This document shows positions 1 through 7,078 of a DNA stretch of 19,002 nucleotides, piece after piece (within the stretch, counting starts at the first letter, position 1; every line of letters begins with the position of its first letter). Under the pieces are notes generated by a model. That model was not told the origin of the DNA. It made no database searches and saw nothing but the letters and a program-made list of their open reading frames with translations. The stretch covers positions 1 through 19,002 of the forward strand of contig JAPLKX010000676.1 in assembly GCA_026387845.1 (NCBI GenBank). Direction: 5' to 3'. This DNA is from Candidatus Hydrogenedentota bacterium. GTDB lineage: Bacteria; Hydrogenedentota; Hydrogenedentia; Hydrogenedentales; SLHB01. The translations under genes and the position numbers were made by a program.

Positions 1-1
1 G

Positions 2-406
2 GAAGACGCCGCTCCATCAGCGCCCGTCCCCCTGATCCATGGCACGGAGACGATCCTGCTGGTTGAGGATGACACGGCTGTGCGGGAACTTGCCCACCGC
101 CTGTTGACCGACCTGGGTTATGACGTGATTGAAGCCGAGAGGGGACCAATGGCGGTAAGTCTGGCCGCGAAACACAACGTCATTAACTTGCTCGTGACGG
201 ACGTCATCATGCCTGAAATGAGCGGCAAACAAGTCTATGAGCAAGTTGCCGCCTTACATCCCGGCATAAAAGTCATCTACATGTCGGGGTATACCGCCGA
301 CGTGATTGCGCACCGCGGGATTCTCGACGACGGCGTACACCTCCTGCAAAAGCCATTCACACTGCAGAACCTCGCGCAAAAAGTCAATGAGGTGCTCGCC
401 GGCTGA
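2..406 (+). CDS. C-terminal receiver domain of a hybrid sensor histidine kinase (5' partial)
   Basis: The frame is open from the left edge and ends with TGA at 404-406, so only the last ~134 residues are visible. They form a complete CheY-like receiver domain: the acidic pair in LLVEDD near the start, the phospho-accepting Asp in LLVTDVIMPEMSG, the Ser/Thr switch in YMSGYT and the conserved Lys in LLQKPF. An Ala/Pro-rich linker (APSAPVPLIHG) precedes the domain, and the domain is the very end of the protein. This is the usual layout of PAS-containing hybrid kinases, where the receiver takes a phosphate from the protein's own kinase domain. A GTG at 80 is an in-frame internal codon and is not the start, because the acidic pair lies upstream of it. 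The kinase part lies outside the window, so a stand-alone response regulator with a linker cannot be fully excluded. Confidence 0.85.
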   Translation, partial: EDAAPSAPVPLIHGTETILLVEDDTAVRELAHRLLTDLGYDVIEAERGPMAVSLAAKHNVINLLVTDVIMPEMSGKQVYEQVAALHPGIKVIYMSGYTADVIAHRGILDDGVHLLQKPFTLQNLAQKVNEVLAG

Positions 407-442
407 CAAAGCCGTTGCCTCGCGTTCACTCGAAAACGGCGA

Positions 443-480
443 CGCCGGCTTCAAGGGCTTAGGGAGTCGGCGATTTTATT
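443..480 (+). terminator. Intrinsic terminator after the receiver-domain gene
   Basis: CGCCGGCT (443-450) pairs with AGTCGGCG (465-472) in an 8-bp stem with one G-U pair and a 14-nt loop, followed by ATTTTATT (473-480). It lies 37 bp after the stop of the plus-strand gene and touches the stop codon of the convergent gene. The stem is modest and the loop large, so confidence is medium. Confidence 0.5.
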
Positions 481-1435
481 AAGCGCGCCAGGGCCGGGGC
501 CGGGTTTGGTGTTTGTTGAAGATCTCCTGGGCTGTCCGGACGTCTTCCTGGACCTGAAAATCGAACATGCCCACGCAGAGGAAGTCGGCGCCGTTTTGGA
601 CTGCGTAGTCGAAGCCTTCCCTGGGCGTGATGGCGCCGGCACCGAGCACCTTGAATGCGACCCACGGGGTTTTCACGCCCGCCATGACCTCGATGGTTTT
701 TTGGGGTGTTTCATCAAACACGCTGTCGTAACGTTCGGCGGGTTTCGCCGACCAGTAATTCTTGCTATTGAACGTTTTCATGTAAAAGTCTGCGCCGACG
801 CCGCGCCGCTCGCATTCGATGACGACGTTGATTTCGTGGCAACTCACACCGGCAATGGCGCCCCGTTTTTTGACGGTTTCGACAGCCTTGGCGATCGCGT
901 CGACCTGGCCGGCGCGCACGAGTTCGTCGCCCATCTGGCCGGTCGTGAACACGCCGACGGCCCCGTTGTCAAGCGACCGGTTGATTTCGCCGGTCAAATC
1001 GGCCGGGTTGGTAATCTGGGAGATCCACTGGATGTTTCCGCCTTCGACGTGCCAGTACACGTTGAGCAGGCGCACGGTGTCATCGTCGAGCTTGAGCATG
1101 GCCGTATTGACGCCGTTGTCTTCGCACAACCGGAACGTCTCGAAGATTTTCTCGTCGGTGAAATAGTGTTTGAGCAACGGCGAGACGTAGATAAGGTCGC
1201 GGCTGTGGGCGTATCCGCTGATGAGGTTGCCGCCGCAAATTAGCCGGCTGATCTCGACGTTGCCGACTTTGGCTTTGGGGAGGTTTGCAGCAGCGGGCGC
1301 CGGCGGAGTGGGAGCCGGTTGCCGTGCCGCGGCCTGTGCCAGCGCCATCTCTTCAAAACTCCCCACAAGGCCTAACCCGGACACCGTGGCCGCGGACCGC
1401 TTGAGGAAGTCGCGGCGATGGAGATCCTTTTTCAT
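479..1435 (-). CDS. Tat-exported aldo/keto-reductase-like TIM-barrel protein
   Basis: A 318-residue protein with a clear twin-arginine signal at its N-terminus (RRDFLK, residues 7-12), a hydrophobic stretch and a probable cleavage site around ALAQA. An Ala/Pro-rich linker leads to a domain beginning KVGNVEISRLICGGNLISG, which is how aldo/keto-reductase-fold proteins start. Later segments (GVNTAML, GAIAGVSCHE, WVAFKVLGAGAI, GADFLCVGMFDFQVQED) fit successive strands of a TIM barrel. I could not place the full Asp-Tyr-Lys-His tetrad of true aldo/keto reductases, so the reaction is unknown. Export through Tat suggests a folded, possibly cofactor-bearing periplasmic protein. The start is supported by AAGGGAGG upstream of the ATG. 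It is convergent with the receiver gene and lies just beyond the terminator of the phage-like operon. Confidence 0.75.
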   Translation of the reverse strand: MKKDLHRRDFLKRSAATVSGLGLVGSFEEMALAQAAARQPAPTPPAPAAANLPKAKVGNVEISRLICGGNLISGYAHSRDLIYVSPLLKHYFTDEKIFETFRLCEDNGVNTAMLKLDDDTVRLLNVYWHVEGGNIQWISQITNPADLTGEINRSLDNGAVGVFTTGQMGDELVRAGQVDAIAKAVETVKKRGAIAGVSCHEINVVIECERRGVGADFYMKTFNSKNYWSAKPAERYDSVFDETPQKTIEVMAGVKTPWVAFKVLGAGAITPREGFDYAVQNGADFLCVGMFDFQVQEDVRTAQEIFNKHQTRPRPWRA

Positions 1436-1557
1436 GGTTGCCTCCCTTGTTCATTGCCAGCTACCTGCACCAAGCTTAATAGATTCAACTTGTACGTGTC
1501 TATCAGGCGCAGGCACCACCGCGCCTCTGGAGCATTCCTGGAGCGATGACCGAAGAC

Positions 1558-1600
1558 ACGAAGTCAGCTTCGTCCAATGAAGCGGCTGGGACGCCGCTTC
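1558..1600. repeat. Two adjacent short inverted repeats upstream of the Tat gene
   Basis: ACGAAG(TCAG)CTTCGT at 1558-1573 and GAAGCGGC(TGGGAC)GCCGCTTC at 1579-1600 are perfect stems only 5 bp apart. Neither is followed by a T-run on either strand, so they are not obvious terminators. They sit between the phage-operon terminator and the start of the Tat-exported protein gene, where an operator or a structured leader of that gene would lie. No promoter could be assigned with confidence in 1436-1624. Confidence 0.4.
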
Positions 1601-1624
1601 TACGAGGGCTCTTGCAGGAAGTTT

Positions 1625-1668
1625 CAAACAAAACCGGGACACCCCCCACAAAAGCCGGGGGGCGTCCC
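1625..1668 (-). terminator. Intrinsic terminator of the phage-like operon
   Basis: Read on the minus strand, GGGACGCCCCCC and GGGGGGTGTCCC form a 12-bp stem with a single G-U pair and a 9-nt loop (1636-1668). A T-rich tract (GGTTTTGTTT) follows at 1634-1625. It begins 6 bp after the stop of the last gene of the operon. The G-U pair would be an A-C mismatch on the plus strand, so the hairpin is oriented for minus-strand transcription. It marks the 3' end of the phage-type transcript. Confidence 0.85.
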
Positions 1669-1674
1669 AACTGG

Positions 1675-2043
1675 TTACGTGTTCTTGAGGTTTTTGACCT
1701 GTTTGGCGATGATCAGGTCGATGTATTCGGCGCCCAATTCACGCAGGACATCGACGCCGCGGGTTCTGCCGAACTCGATGGCGGCTTCCCGCGCCCTTCT
1801 ACGCGCGAGCCGCATCTCTTCCTTCGTGAGCTTTCCGTCTTCCCGCGATTCTTTGATAGACTGGACGTAGGTGCGGTAGGTGAGTTCGACGCCGGCCTCG
1901 AGAGCCTCGAGCGCCTCGCCGTACCGTTGATTCCTCGCCCTGCTGTAGAATTCGCTGGAGCGGAACGCCGTCCAAATCGAGCCGAGCAGGGCTGTCACCA
2001 GCGTCAAACCCAGGCCCGAACCCAAACTTTCAACAACATTCAT
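1675..2043 (-). CDS. LLH-holin-like small membrane protein (last gene of phage-like operon)
   Basis: A 122-residue protein with one N-terminal hydrophobic segment (about residues 8-28) followed by a charged, wholly helical region. It ends in a segment of the type ARELGAEYIDLIIAKQVKNLKN. That plan (N-terminal anchor, basic middle, C-terminal acidic helix ending in a V-K-x-L-K-like motif) is that of the LLH-family phage holins. The resemblance is structural and by eye. A good ribosome binding site (AGGAGG, 10 nt before ATG) supports the start. It is the last gene before the terminator, a usual place for lysis genes, but no endolysin lies beside it. A tail-associated or scaffold role is an alternative. 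Confidence 0.55.
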   Translation of the reverse strand: MNVVESLGSGLGLTLVTALLGSIWTAFRSSEFYSRARNQRYGEALEALEAGVELTYRTYVQSIKESREDGKLTKEEMRLARRRAREAAIEFGRTRGVDVLRELGAEYIDLIIAKQVKNLKNT

Positions 2044-2134
2044 GCCTGTTTAACCTCCTTTTTTTATCGGGGAGGCCTCTTCTTTAGGAGACCCCCGCGT
2101 GTTCAAGTTGAAAACCAACTCCGTTGCCTCTTGC

Positions 2135-2656
2135 TTACAGGAACGACCGGACGTCGATGATGTAGCCGTTGACGCCGTCGTCCGTGTCGACGATGCACGT
2201 CATCCCCGGCCGCAGGTACAGGCGCGCGACCGGGATGCAGTCGGCGTCGGGATTCGGCGGCGACGGGGAGGAGCTTTCGGCGCCCGTCTTAACGGTGGTG
2301 CTCCACGTATCCAAGCGCGCCTGGACGAGGTCAATCCGCGGATTGACACTTGGCGGGCCGATCGCCGGCGAGTCCTCTGCGGCCTGAAGTTTGTACGGGT
2401 TTTTGGAGATGAACGCGTAGCCGGGGTTGACTTGCACAATCATCCCGGGCGGCGATTTCGCCGTCACCTGCAAATCGTGTTCGGTGGCGCCGCGCAACAC
2501 GCCGTTGCCGCCGCCCCACGCGAGGTTGAGCAGGAAATACGCGATCTCCAGCGCCCCTTCGATCCGGTCGTCCCAGAGGTTGAGTTTGAACGAGGCGACC
2601 GGCCGTTCCTGAAAGGCCCATGCCGTTTTTGTGTAACTGTTACCCTTGATAGCCAT
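2135..2656 (-). CDS. Small tail/baseplate-associated protein, phage type
   Basis: A 173-residue protein following the tail-hub gene by 13 bp. I chose the ATG at 2656 (MAIKGNSYTK) because the earlier in-frame start lies inside the hub gene and AGGGA precedes 2656 at a workable distance. The segment PPGMIVQVNPGYAFISKNPY resembles the N-terminal 'glycine-proline turn' part of phage baseplate and fibre-attachment proteins. The last third (LRPGMTCIVDTDDGVNGYIIDVRSF) looks like a beta-rich tail. A low-complexity Ser/Pro stretch near residues 130-140 separates them. Position after Dit and Tal suggests a fibre-attachment or tip protein. I do not recognise a specific family, and function is inferred from context. 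Confidence 0.6.
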   Translation of the reverse strand: MAIKGNSYTKTAWAFQERPVASFKLNLWDDRIEGALEIAYFLLNLAWGGGNGVLRGATEHDLQVTAKSPPGMIVQVNPGYAFISKNPYKLQAAEDSPAIGPPSVNPRIDLVQARLDTWSTTVKTGAESSSPSPPNPDADCIPVARLYLRPGMTCIVDTDDGVNGYIIDVRSFL

Positions 2657-2669
2657 AAGTGTGTCCCTG

Positions 2670-4406
2670 TTATTCGAGGTGATATCCCATATCCAATCCA
2701 ACGGAGGCCTCATCGAGCCGGAACTGATAGAGGCTTTTTGCGGGTTCCTGCGCCCGGATCATGAAACTCGCGGGGCCGGCCACCGACCGCAGGGGCGAGG
2801 TGAGCTGCGCCGTCGTGGTAATCTGCCGGCCGCTGAACCGGTGCGTCACCTGCTGCACCCGGCCCGTCAGCCGGCCCGCGAAACGCCCGCCCCACTCGCC
2901 GTCGACTTCGCGCTCGAGCCGGCGCAGCGCCCCATCGCGCACCTCGACAATATCGCCGACGGCGATGCGCGATTCGCCGCAATAAAAACAGACAAACCCG
3001 GTGGGCCGGGGATAGGCGACGTCATCGAGCAAGCCCTCCGCCAGCTTGTCGGCGTCTTCTTCGAACCGAATCGAGTAGTAGGGGAGCGCGGCGGATTGGA
3101 ACCCGAACTCATCGATACTCCCCTGCCGGTAGTAGGTTTTCTGGATGCCGGCATGAACGGGGTTGCCTTCAAAATAGAATACGTTGGTCAATTCGCGCGA
3201 TTCCGAGCCCAGCGCCACCCACGTGTTTATCGGGTCGAAACAAACAACAGCATCAGGCCGCGCGGGACAGCGAAACGCGACGGCCATTTCGGGGCTGAGC
3301 GACCAGATGCACCCGCCGAGATACGCCAGCGCCGTTAGAATTTCGAGCGCGCCGCCGCTGACATCGAGCGAGGTCAGCGTAGAATCGATCGGCTCGATGG
3401 AATCCTGGTGCGGCCCCGCGTAGGAAAAGAAATCTTTGAGTTCAAGCTCGGGTACGAGATACTTTCCGTTTTCCCAGAGATAAACGTCGGCGTGGCCCAG
3501 CTCGACCTGCGCCGCATTGAAGCACTTCCCGCCGCCGTAGACCAGCCCCAGGTACCGGCCATAGATGTCGACGCGGTCATCGAACTCGCCCGCGGCATTG
3601 CGATGCGGGTTGAGTTCGATATAGTCGATGCCGTGCTCATCAAGGAGGTCCTGGAGTTCCTGTTTGGCGGCTTCGCCTTTCAACTTGTACCCGCTGGCCT
3701 CATAAGCCTCATCGGTCCAGCCGGCAACTTCGGGATGGCGGTTGATTGCGTGCGAGTTCCGGCTTGTCTCTTCAGCATCAATGAGCATCATTCGGAGGTC
3801 GGGCCAGGCCGCGCCGTCGACAACCAGCCCGGCAATCGTGTCGCCGTCCTTGGCATAGGCCGCCGAGGCGTCCAACCGCGGCGTGCCCACCCACTGCCCT
3901 TCACCGATGCCACCCACCTCGAGCTCGTTCCCGGGCAACCGGCGCGCCTGAAACTTCTGATACTCGCGCTGGGCCCCATCGGGATAGCCCGCGTGCTCGA
4001 CGACGTAATGTATGGGGTCGACGGCCATGTTGATGACGCTCTTGACGATCGCGCTGACGGTCTGGTTGGTGTAACAGCGCGACACATGGGCGTTGCCTTC
4101 CCGCGCGGGCCGTTCGGCTTCAATTTCGATCACCTCGTGGAACGGGACGTATCGGTCGAGGATGAGCTTTCGCGTGTCGCTCCACTGCGGCGAGACGCGC
4201 GTGATCCTGCCCTGGCAAAACAGATCCCCGTCCACGTACACTCTGACGAGGTAGCCGTGGCCGATGTCGGCGAGAGGCCCCGGCAAAATACCGCGCATGG
4301 CGTCGGCGGCGTCGGGCGTGGACCGGGTGGCTTCGAACAGCGGCACGTCGTCAAACGACGCTAGCCGGCGCCCCCACGAGTCGATGATGTCAATTCGGTA
4401 CGTCAT
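2670..4406 (-). CDS. Tail hub (Tal/gp27-like) protein with inserted staphylococcal-nuclease-like domain
   Basis: 578 residues from the ATG at 4406, which overlaps the Dit stop codon by one base (TGATG) and is preceded by AGGTGG. Residues 1-150 and 340-578 look like a tail-hub scaffold: beta-rich, with VRVYVDGDLFCQGRITRV early and GRVQQVTHRFSGRQITTTAQL late, as in siphophage Tal proteins. Between them, residues ~185-311 read as an SNase fold: DGDT (187-190), R205 and E213 in LRMMLIDAEET, and R284 in DIYGRYLGLVY, followed by FNAAQVELGHADVYLW. These match Asp21, Arg35, Asp40, Glu43 and Arg87 of staphylococcal nuclease. The Thr-Pro of the usual DTPE/DAPE motif is Ala-Glu here, and ~27 extra residues lie before R284. 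SNases cut DNA/RNA with Ca2+ and leave 3'-phosphates. Predicted role: hub of the tail tip carrying a nuclease. Confidence 0.75.
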   Translation of the reverse strand: MTYRIDIIDSWGRRLASFDDVPLFEATRSTPDAADAMRGILPGPLADIGHGYLVRVYVDGDLFCQGRITRVSPQWSDTRKLILDRYVPFHEVIEIEAERPAREGNAHVSRCYTNQTVSAIVKSVINMAVDPIHYVVEHAGYPDGAQREYQKFQARRLPGNELEVGGIGEGQWVGTPRLDASAAYAKDGDTIAGLVVDGAAWPDLRMMLIDAEETSRNSHAINRHPEVAGWTDEAYEASGYKLKGEAAKQELQDLLDEHGIDYIELNPHRNAAGEFDDRVDIYGRYLGLVYGGGKCFNAAQVELGHADVYLWENGKYLVPELELKDFFSYAGPHQDSIEPIDSTLTSLDVSGGALEILTALAYLGGCIWSLSPEMAVAFRCPARPDAVVCFDPINTWVALGSESRELTNVFYFEGNPVHAGIQKTYYRQGSIDEFGFQSAALPYYSIRFEEDADKLAEGLLDDVAYPRPTGFVCFYCGESRIAVGDIVEVRDGALRRLEREVDGEWGGRFAGRLTGRVQQVTHRFSGRQITTTAQLTSPLRSVAGPASFMIRAQEPAKSLYQFRLDEASVGLDMGYHLE

Positions 4407-5092
4407 CACCACCACCTGTCGCGCAGCGTGATTGTTACGTTGGCGTGATGCGAGCTGTCGGTGCTGTCGGCCCAGCGCAGCGTTGTCCCACCGGGCGCCA
4501 CCCGCGGGAAAAAGCCCGTCGTATACGCGGTTACGTCCATCCCCTCGAGTGTTGCCCGCCCCTCGCCACAGTCAAGCACCAGGGTCTCCCCGTCCTGCAC
4601 AGTCCCGGAGAACAGGATCGAGCGGGTCCCGTCGCTGAACGACGGATTGACCAATGTGCCCGAGGCCACCACGGTCAGAACCGGCAGGGCGCAGGCATTG
4701 CCTTGCGTTAAGAGGCCCAATTCGGCTTCCTGGGTGGATATCGGCCATTCGGTTACGCGCGCGTCGACCGATTCTTCAAACGGCGATTTCGCCTCGACGG
4801 CCAGCACAAACGATCCCACGCGCGTTGATGGCGAGACATCCCGCGAAAACTGGACGCGCCGCACCCACAGCTGCCGCCCCGCCCGCAGTGACAACGCGGA
4901 GCTGTAATCTTCCGCGGATGCCGCGGCAAGTATGGCGTCGAGTTTTGCCTCGACGCCCGCAACGGTTTGTTCGCCGGCGATCACGCCGGAAATCTCGATG
5001 CGGCGGCCGTCGCGCCCCCCGACTTCTTCGTGTTTCTCCCGGGCGGACGTGTGCACCTCGTCAAACGTAACGGCCGACAATACGATGGCCAT
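4406..5092 (-). CDS. Distal tail protein (Dit-like)
   Basis: 228 residues from ATG 5092, whose first base is one nucleotide past the stop of the connector gene. The upstream part of the open frame lies inside the connector gene and is not used. The N-terminal half (RRIEISGVIAG, AKLDAILAAA, LRAGRQLWVRRVQF) fits the belt domain of siphophage Dit proteins. The C-terminal half has the galectin-like Dit pattern: DGETLVLDCGEGRATLEGMD, then GFFPRVAPGGTTLRW and a final ANVTITLRDRWW. In siphophages Dit forms a hexameric ring joining the tail tube to the Tal hub. Here it sits directly before Tal as expected, but no tail-tube or tape-measure gene precedes it. The stop/start coupling with both neighbours suggests translational coupling. 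Confidence 0.7.
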   Translation of the reverse strand: MAIVLSAVTFDEVHTSAREKHEEVGGRDGRRIEISGVIAGEQTVAGVEAKLDAILAAASAEDYSSALSLRAGRQLWVRRVQFSRDVSPSTRVGSFVLAVEAKSPFEESVDARVTEWPISTQEAELGLLTQGNACALPVLTVVASGTLVNPSFSDGTRSILFSGTVQDGETLVLDCGEGRATLEGMDVTAYTTGFFPRVAPGGTTLRWADSTDSSHHANVTITLRDRWW

Positions 5093-5093
5093 G

Positions 5094-5510
5094 TCAGGCC
5101 TCCCCCAGAACGGGCACCGTGTCCGTGGCGTCCGCCGGCGCAATGGCGGGCCTCGGTTTCAAGAACGGCTCGAGCACATACCACGCCTTTTCTTCAGTCA
5201 GCGCGGCCGTTTGGATCAGCGCGTCGAACCGGCGCCCCGCATCGAGATGCTGCCCGCCGATCGTGAGTTGGCGCTGGTCCGCCGCGTCCTTTCCCGCCAG
5301 GGCCCGAAACACGTGCGCCCCGGCCAGCAGCGTCTCGCCAACCGCGAGCGTATTCTGGGGCGGCTCGACGTTGAACAGCGGGTCCAGCCGCAGGAGAATC
5401 TCCTCGTGCGCAGAGGCGATGCAAACCTCGACAAGCGCCGGCGGAACCAGCGTCTCGTCGTTCAATTGGAATCGCACCCGCACGTCTTCTTCTGTAGCGA
5501 AATTGGCCAT
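5094..5510 (-). CDS. Head-tail connector / head completion protein (gp6-like)
   Basis: 138 residues. The opening (FATEEDVRVRFQLNDETLVPPALVEVCIASAHEEILLRLDP) has the pattern of small all-helical connector proteins of the HK97 gp6 / SPP1 gp15 kind: a short first helix, then 'lsD..v..al..A..ei...L'. The middle (LLAGAHVFRALAGKDAA) and the long helix ending near KAWYVLEPFLK agree. Such proteins dock as a ring under the portal. The gene follows the major capsid gene, the usual place, and is preceded by AAGGA before ATG. The gap between the two holds a strong hairpin. The family assignment is by pattern and context. Confidence 0.6.
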   Translation of the reverse strand: MANFATEEDVRVRFQLNDETLVPPALVEVCIASAHEEILLRLDPLFNVEPPQNTLAVGETLLAGAHVFRALAGKDAADQRQLTIGGQHLDAGRRFDALIQTAALTEEKAWYVLEPFLKPRPAIAPADATDTVPVLGEA

Positions 5511-5528
5511 ATCAAATCCTTTCCATCA

Positions 5529-5558
5529 GGGCGGCGCGGCGGTCGCGTCGCGCCGCCC
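5529..5558 (-). ncRNA. Strong GC hairpin between major capsid and connector genes
   Basis: GGGCGGCGCG (5529-5538) and CGCGCCGCCC (5549-5558) form a perfect 10-bp all-GC stem with a 10-nt loop, between the stop of the major capsid gene and the connector start. No T-run follows on the minus strand, so it is not a classical terminator. It could reduce read-through or protect the 3' end of the capsid message from exonucleases, giving more capsid than connector. It is a cis-acting mRNA structure, not a separate RNA gene. Confidence 0.5.
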
Positions 5559-5579
5559 CGGTTTAGGCGCACCGGACCA

Positions 5580-6626
5580 TTACGTCCAGTCGCTCGCCAC
5601 CACAACGCGCGCTTTCGGATACACGATCCCGAAATTGGTCACTACCGTCAGATAGGTCCGGTCCCATTGCTGGTTAATGAGCTTGTCGCTCTCGACCAGC
5701 AGGTCCTGTTCTGTGAGCTTCTGCGCGGCGTACCCGGCATCGAGAATCGTGAGTCTATTCGCGGGCTGATCTTCCAGAGGGATGAGCCGCATTCCGAGCG
5801 GCGTCGGAAATTCACCCGTCTTGACGAAATTGAACAGCACGGCGTCCTTGAACTCGTCCATGTCGAGGATCGCCTTGCACAGTTCCGAGTTCGCCAGCAT
5901 GTGGGTCGGGGTGAAGTAGTGTTCGAGGGTCAGTTTCAGGAACCCATTGACGATATCGCCGTAGGTCCATGTCCCCGTGGTTTCCGTGTTGACGGTAACA
6001 GCCTCGGTGCCGCTCGATCCGTCGCCGCTGATCAGAACCGCCGCGAGCCGGGCATCCAAGCTCCGCCCCAGCCGCTCGCCAATCCGCTGCAAATGGACCC
6101 GCAGCATGTCCACCGACATCCGCCGTACCGCTTCGTACGACGCAATCACCCCGCGACCAACCTTCGACAACCGCACGATACGGTCGCCGTACGTCAGTTC
6201 CGATTCGGGGATCGCCGCGCCTTCCGCCACCGCCCTCATCTCCGACTCCGCCTCGCTCTCGACCATGTACGGCATGTCGTACGCCGTCCCGTCGATTCGT
6301 TCATCGCCCACGATCAGCGAGCGGTACACCGGCTTGCGTTTCATCCCGGCGATAACGGCCTCGCGGACGATGTCCGGGAACAGCCACTTGGCGTTGGGGT
6401 CGGACTGGAAAAACCGGTCCACGGTGATCTTGGCCAGGTCCACGCCGAATTCCTGGGCACAGTAGTCTTGCACGTTGGTGCCCAGCGCGCGGAAAAACTG
6501 GCTGTGGGTCAGGCCAAGTTGCCCCAGCGCCTCGTACAGTTCGTGGCCGCGGACCGCCGAGAGCCGGTCGGGGTCCTGGCTGAGGAACTTCAGGCGCTCT
6601 TTGACAATGCCTTCCTGGTATCCCAT
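5580..6626 (-). CDS. Major capsid protein, HK97 fold
   Basis: 348 residues. The N-terminal ~100 residues are helical and charged (KERLKFLSQDPDRLSAV, ELYEALGQLG), suitable as a scaffold-like delta or N-arm. The rest reads as an HK97-type capsid: an E-loop-like stretch (RIDGTAYDMPYM, AEGAAIPESELTYGDRIVRL), a spine helix (YEAVRRMSVDMLRVHLQRIGERLGRSLD), then THMLANSELCKAILDMDEF and PLGMRLIPLEDQPANRLTILD. The last is the usual A-domain signature for 'name a position, then a known-value loop', and the end is VVTNFGIVYPKARVVVASDW. Gene order (cement, then capsid, then connector) is typical. AGGAGG lies 11 nt before the ATG. No lysine/asparagine cross-link pair could be assigned from sequence alone. 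Confidence 0.8.
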   Translation of the reverse strand: MGYQEGIVKERLKFLSQDPDRLSAVRGHELYEALGQLGLTHSQFFRALGTNVQDYCAQEFGVDLAKITVDRFFQSDPNAKWLFPDIVREAVIAGMKRKPVYRSLIVGDERIDGTAYDMPYMVESEAESEMRAVAEGAAIPESELTYGDRIVRLSKVGRGVIASYEAVRRMSVDMLRVHLQRIGERLGRSLDARLAAVLISGDGSSGTEAVTVNTETTGTWTYGDIVNGFLKLTLEHYFTPTHMLANSELCKAILDMDEFKDAVLFNFVKTGEFPTPLGMRLIPLEDQPANRLTILDAGYAAQKLTEQDLLVESDKLINQQWDRTYLTVVTNFGIVYPKARVVVASDWT

Positions 6627-6641
6627 GTGTTTGTGGTCCTC

Positions 6642-7022
6642 CTATAGCAGAACGTGAACCAGGCTGAGCGCCGTGTCCACTTTCACGTTGATGCCCTTGC
6701 CGTTGCCGGCCGCGGGCGCCTTCACTGAACCGTCGGTGGCCGATGCCACCACACCGGACACGCCGTCAACCGTTGGCGCCGTGCCCGTATAGGGGAGAAT
6801 GCAAATGCCGCGAACTTTCACCGGGATGGCCGTGTCGAGGGTGGTGGCCGCGGCGAGCGCCTGGCCAAACACGGGATTTTCCGCGTCCGTTGCATTTGTG
6901 ATTGTGTAGGGGCCGGTCAATTTCACGGCGTCGCCCTTGGCGATGCTGACCGTACCCGAAGACGGGGTCTTGCACGTGATTACCAACTCCGTTACAACAC
7001 CCCCCACGTCTCCAAAAGCCAT
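6642..7022 (-). CDS. Capsid cement / head decoration protein (DUF2190-like)
   Basis: 126 residues, beta-rich, Gly/Ala/Thr/Val-rich, no Trp or Met after the start. The pattern SIAKGDAVKLTGPYTITNAT, then PVFGQALAAATTLDTAIPVKVRGICILPYTG, matches small beta-barrel capsid cement proteins: 'kGd.V.l' followed by 'G.a......g..v.V...G'. These trimerise on the outside of HK97-fold heads and stabilise them after expansion. It stands directly before the major capsid gene with a 15-bp gap, the standard arrangement. AAGGAGGAACC precedes the ATG, and a perfect hairpin lies just upstream of that site. Confidence 0.65.
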   Translation of the reverse strand: MAFGDVGGVVTELVITCKTPSSGTVSIAKGDAVKLTGPYTITNATDAENPVFGQALAAATTLDTAIPVKVRGICILPYTGTAPTVDGVSGVVASATDGSVKAPAAGNGKGINVKVDTALSLVHVLL

Positions 7023-7039
7023 GTTGGTTCCTCCTTAAA

Positions 7040-7064
7040 CCGGCCGGACCATGGCGCCGGCCGG
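7040..7064 (-). ncRNA. Perfect hairpin in the leader of the cement-capsid genes
   Basis: CCGGCCGG (7040-7047) and CCGGCCGG (7057-7064) form an 8-bp stem around a 9-nt loop, in the 56-bp gap between the phosphoesterase gene and the cement gene. It lies about 17 nt before the cement ATG, upstream of its ribosome binding site. There is no terminator T-run. A 5'-stabilising structure or a processing point for a separate cement-capsid message is plausible. With the hairpin after the capsid gene, it brackets the two most highly needed structural genes. Confidence 0.45.
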
Positions 7065-7078
7065 CGGTTGGTTGTGTG

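Noticed and set aside
506..1243. Plus-strand frame opposite the Tat-exported protein
   Set aside because: The minus-strand frame has the twin-arginine signal and ribosome binding site. The plus frame starts within the 3' end and shows no family pattern.
2068..2098. GC-rich imperfect stem upstream of the LLH-like gene
   Set aside because: It contains mismatches and is followed on the minus strand by an A-run and a ribosome binding site, so it is not a terminator. It is too weak to call.
3408..4364. Long plus-strand open frame opposite the tail-hub gene
   Set aside because: It is the antisense of a GC-rich gene. The minus-strand frame has the SNase residues and good start/stop coupling.
4932..6647. 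Long plus-strand open frame opposite the Dit, connector and capsid genes
   Set aside because: It is a shadow of three well-supported minus-strand genes. It is rich in Arg/Pro/His without domains and has no ribosome binding site or family pattern.
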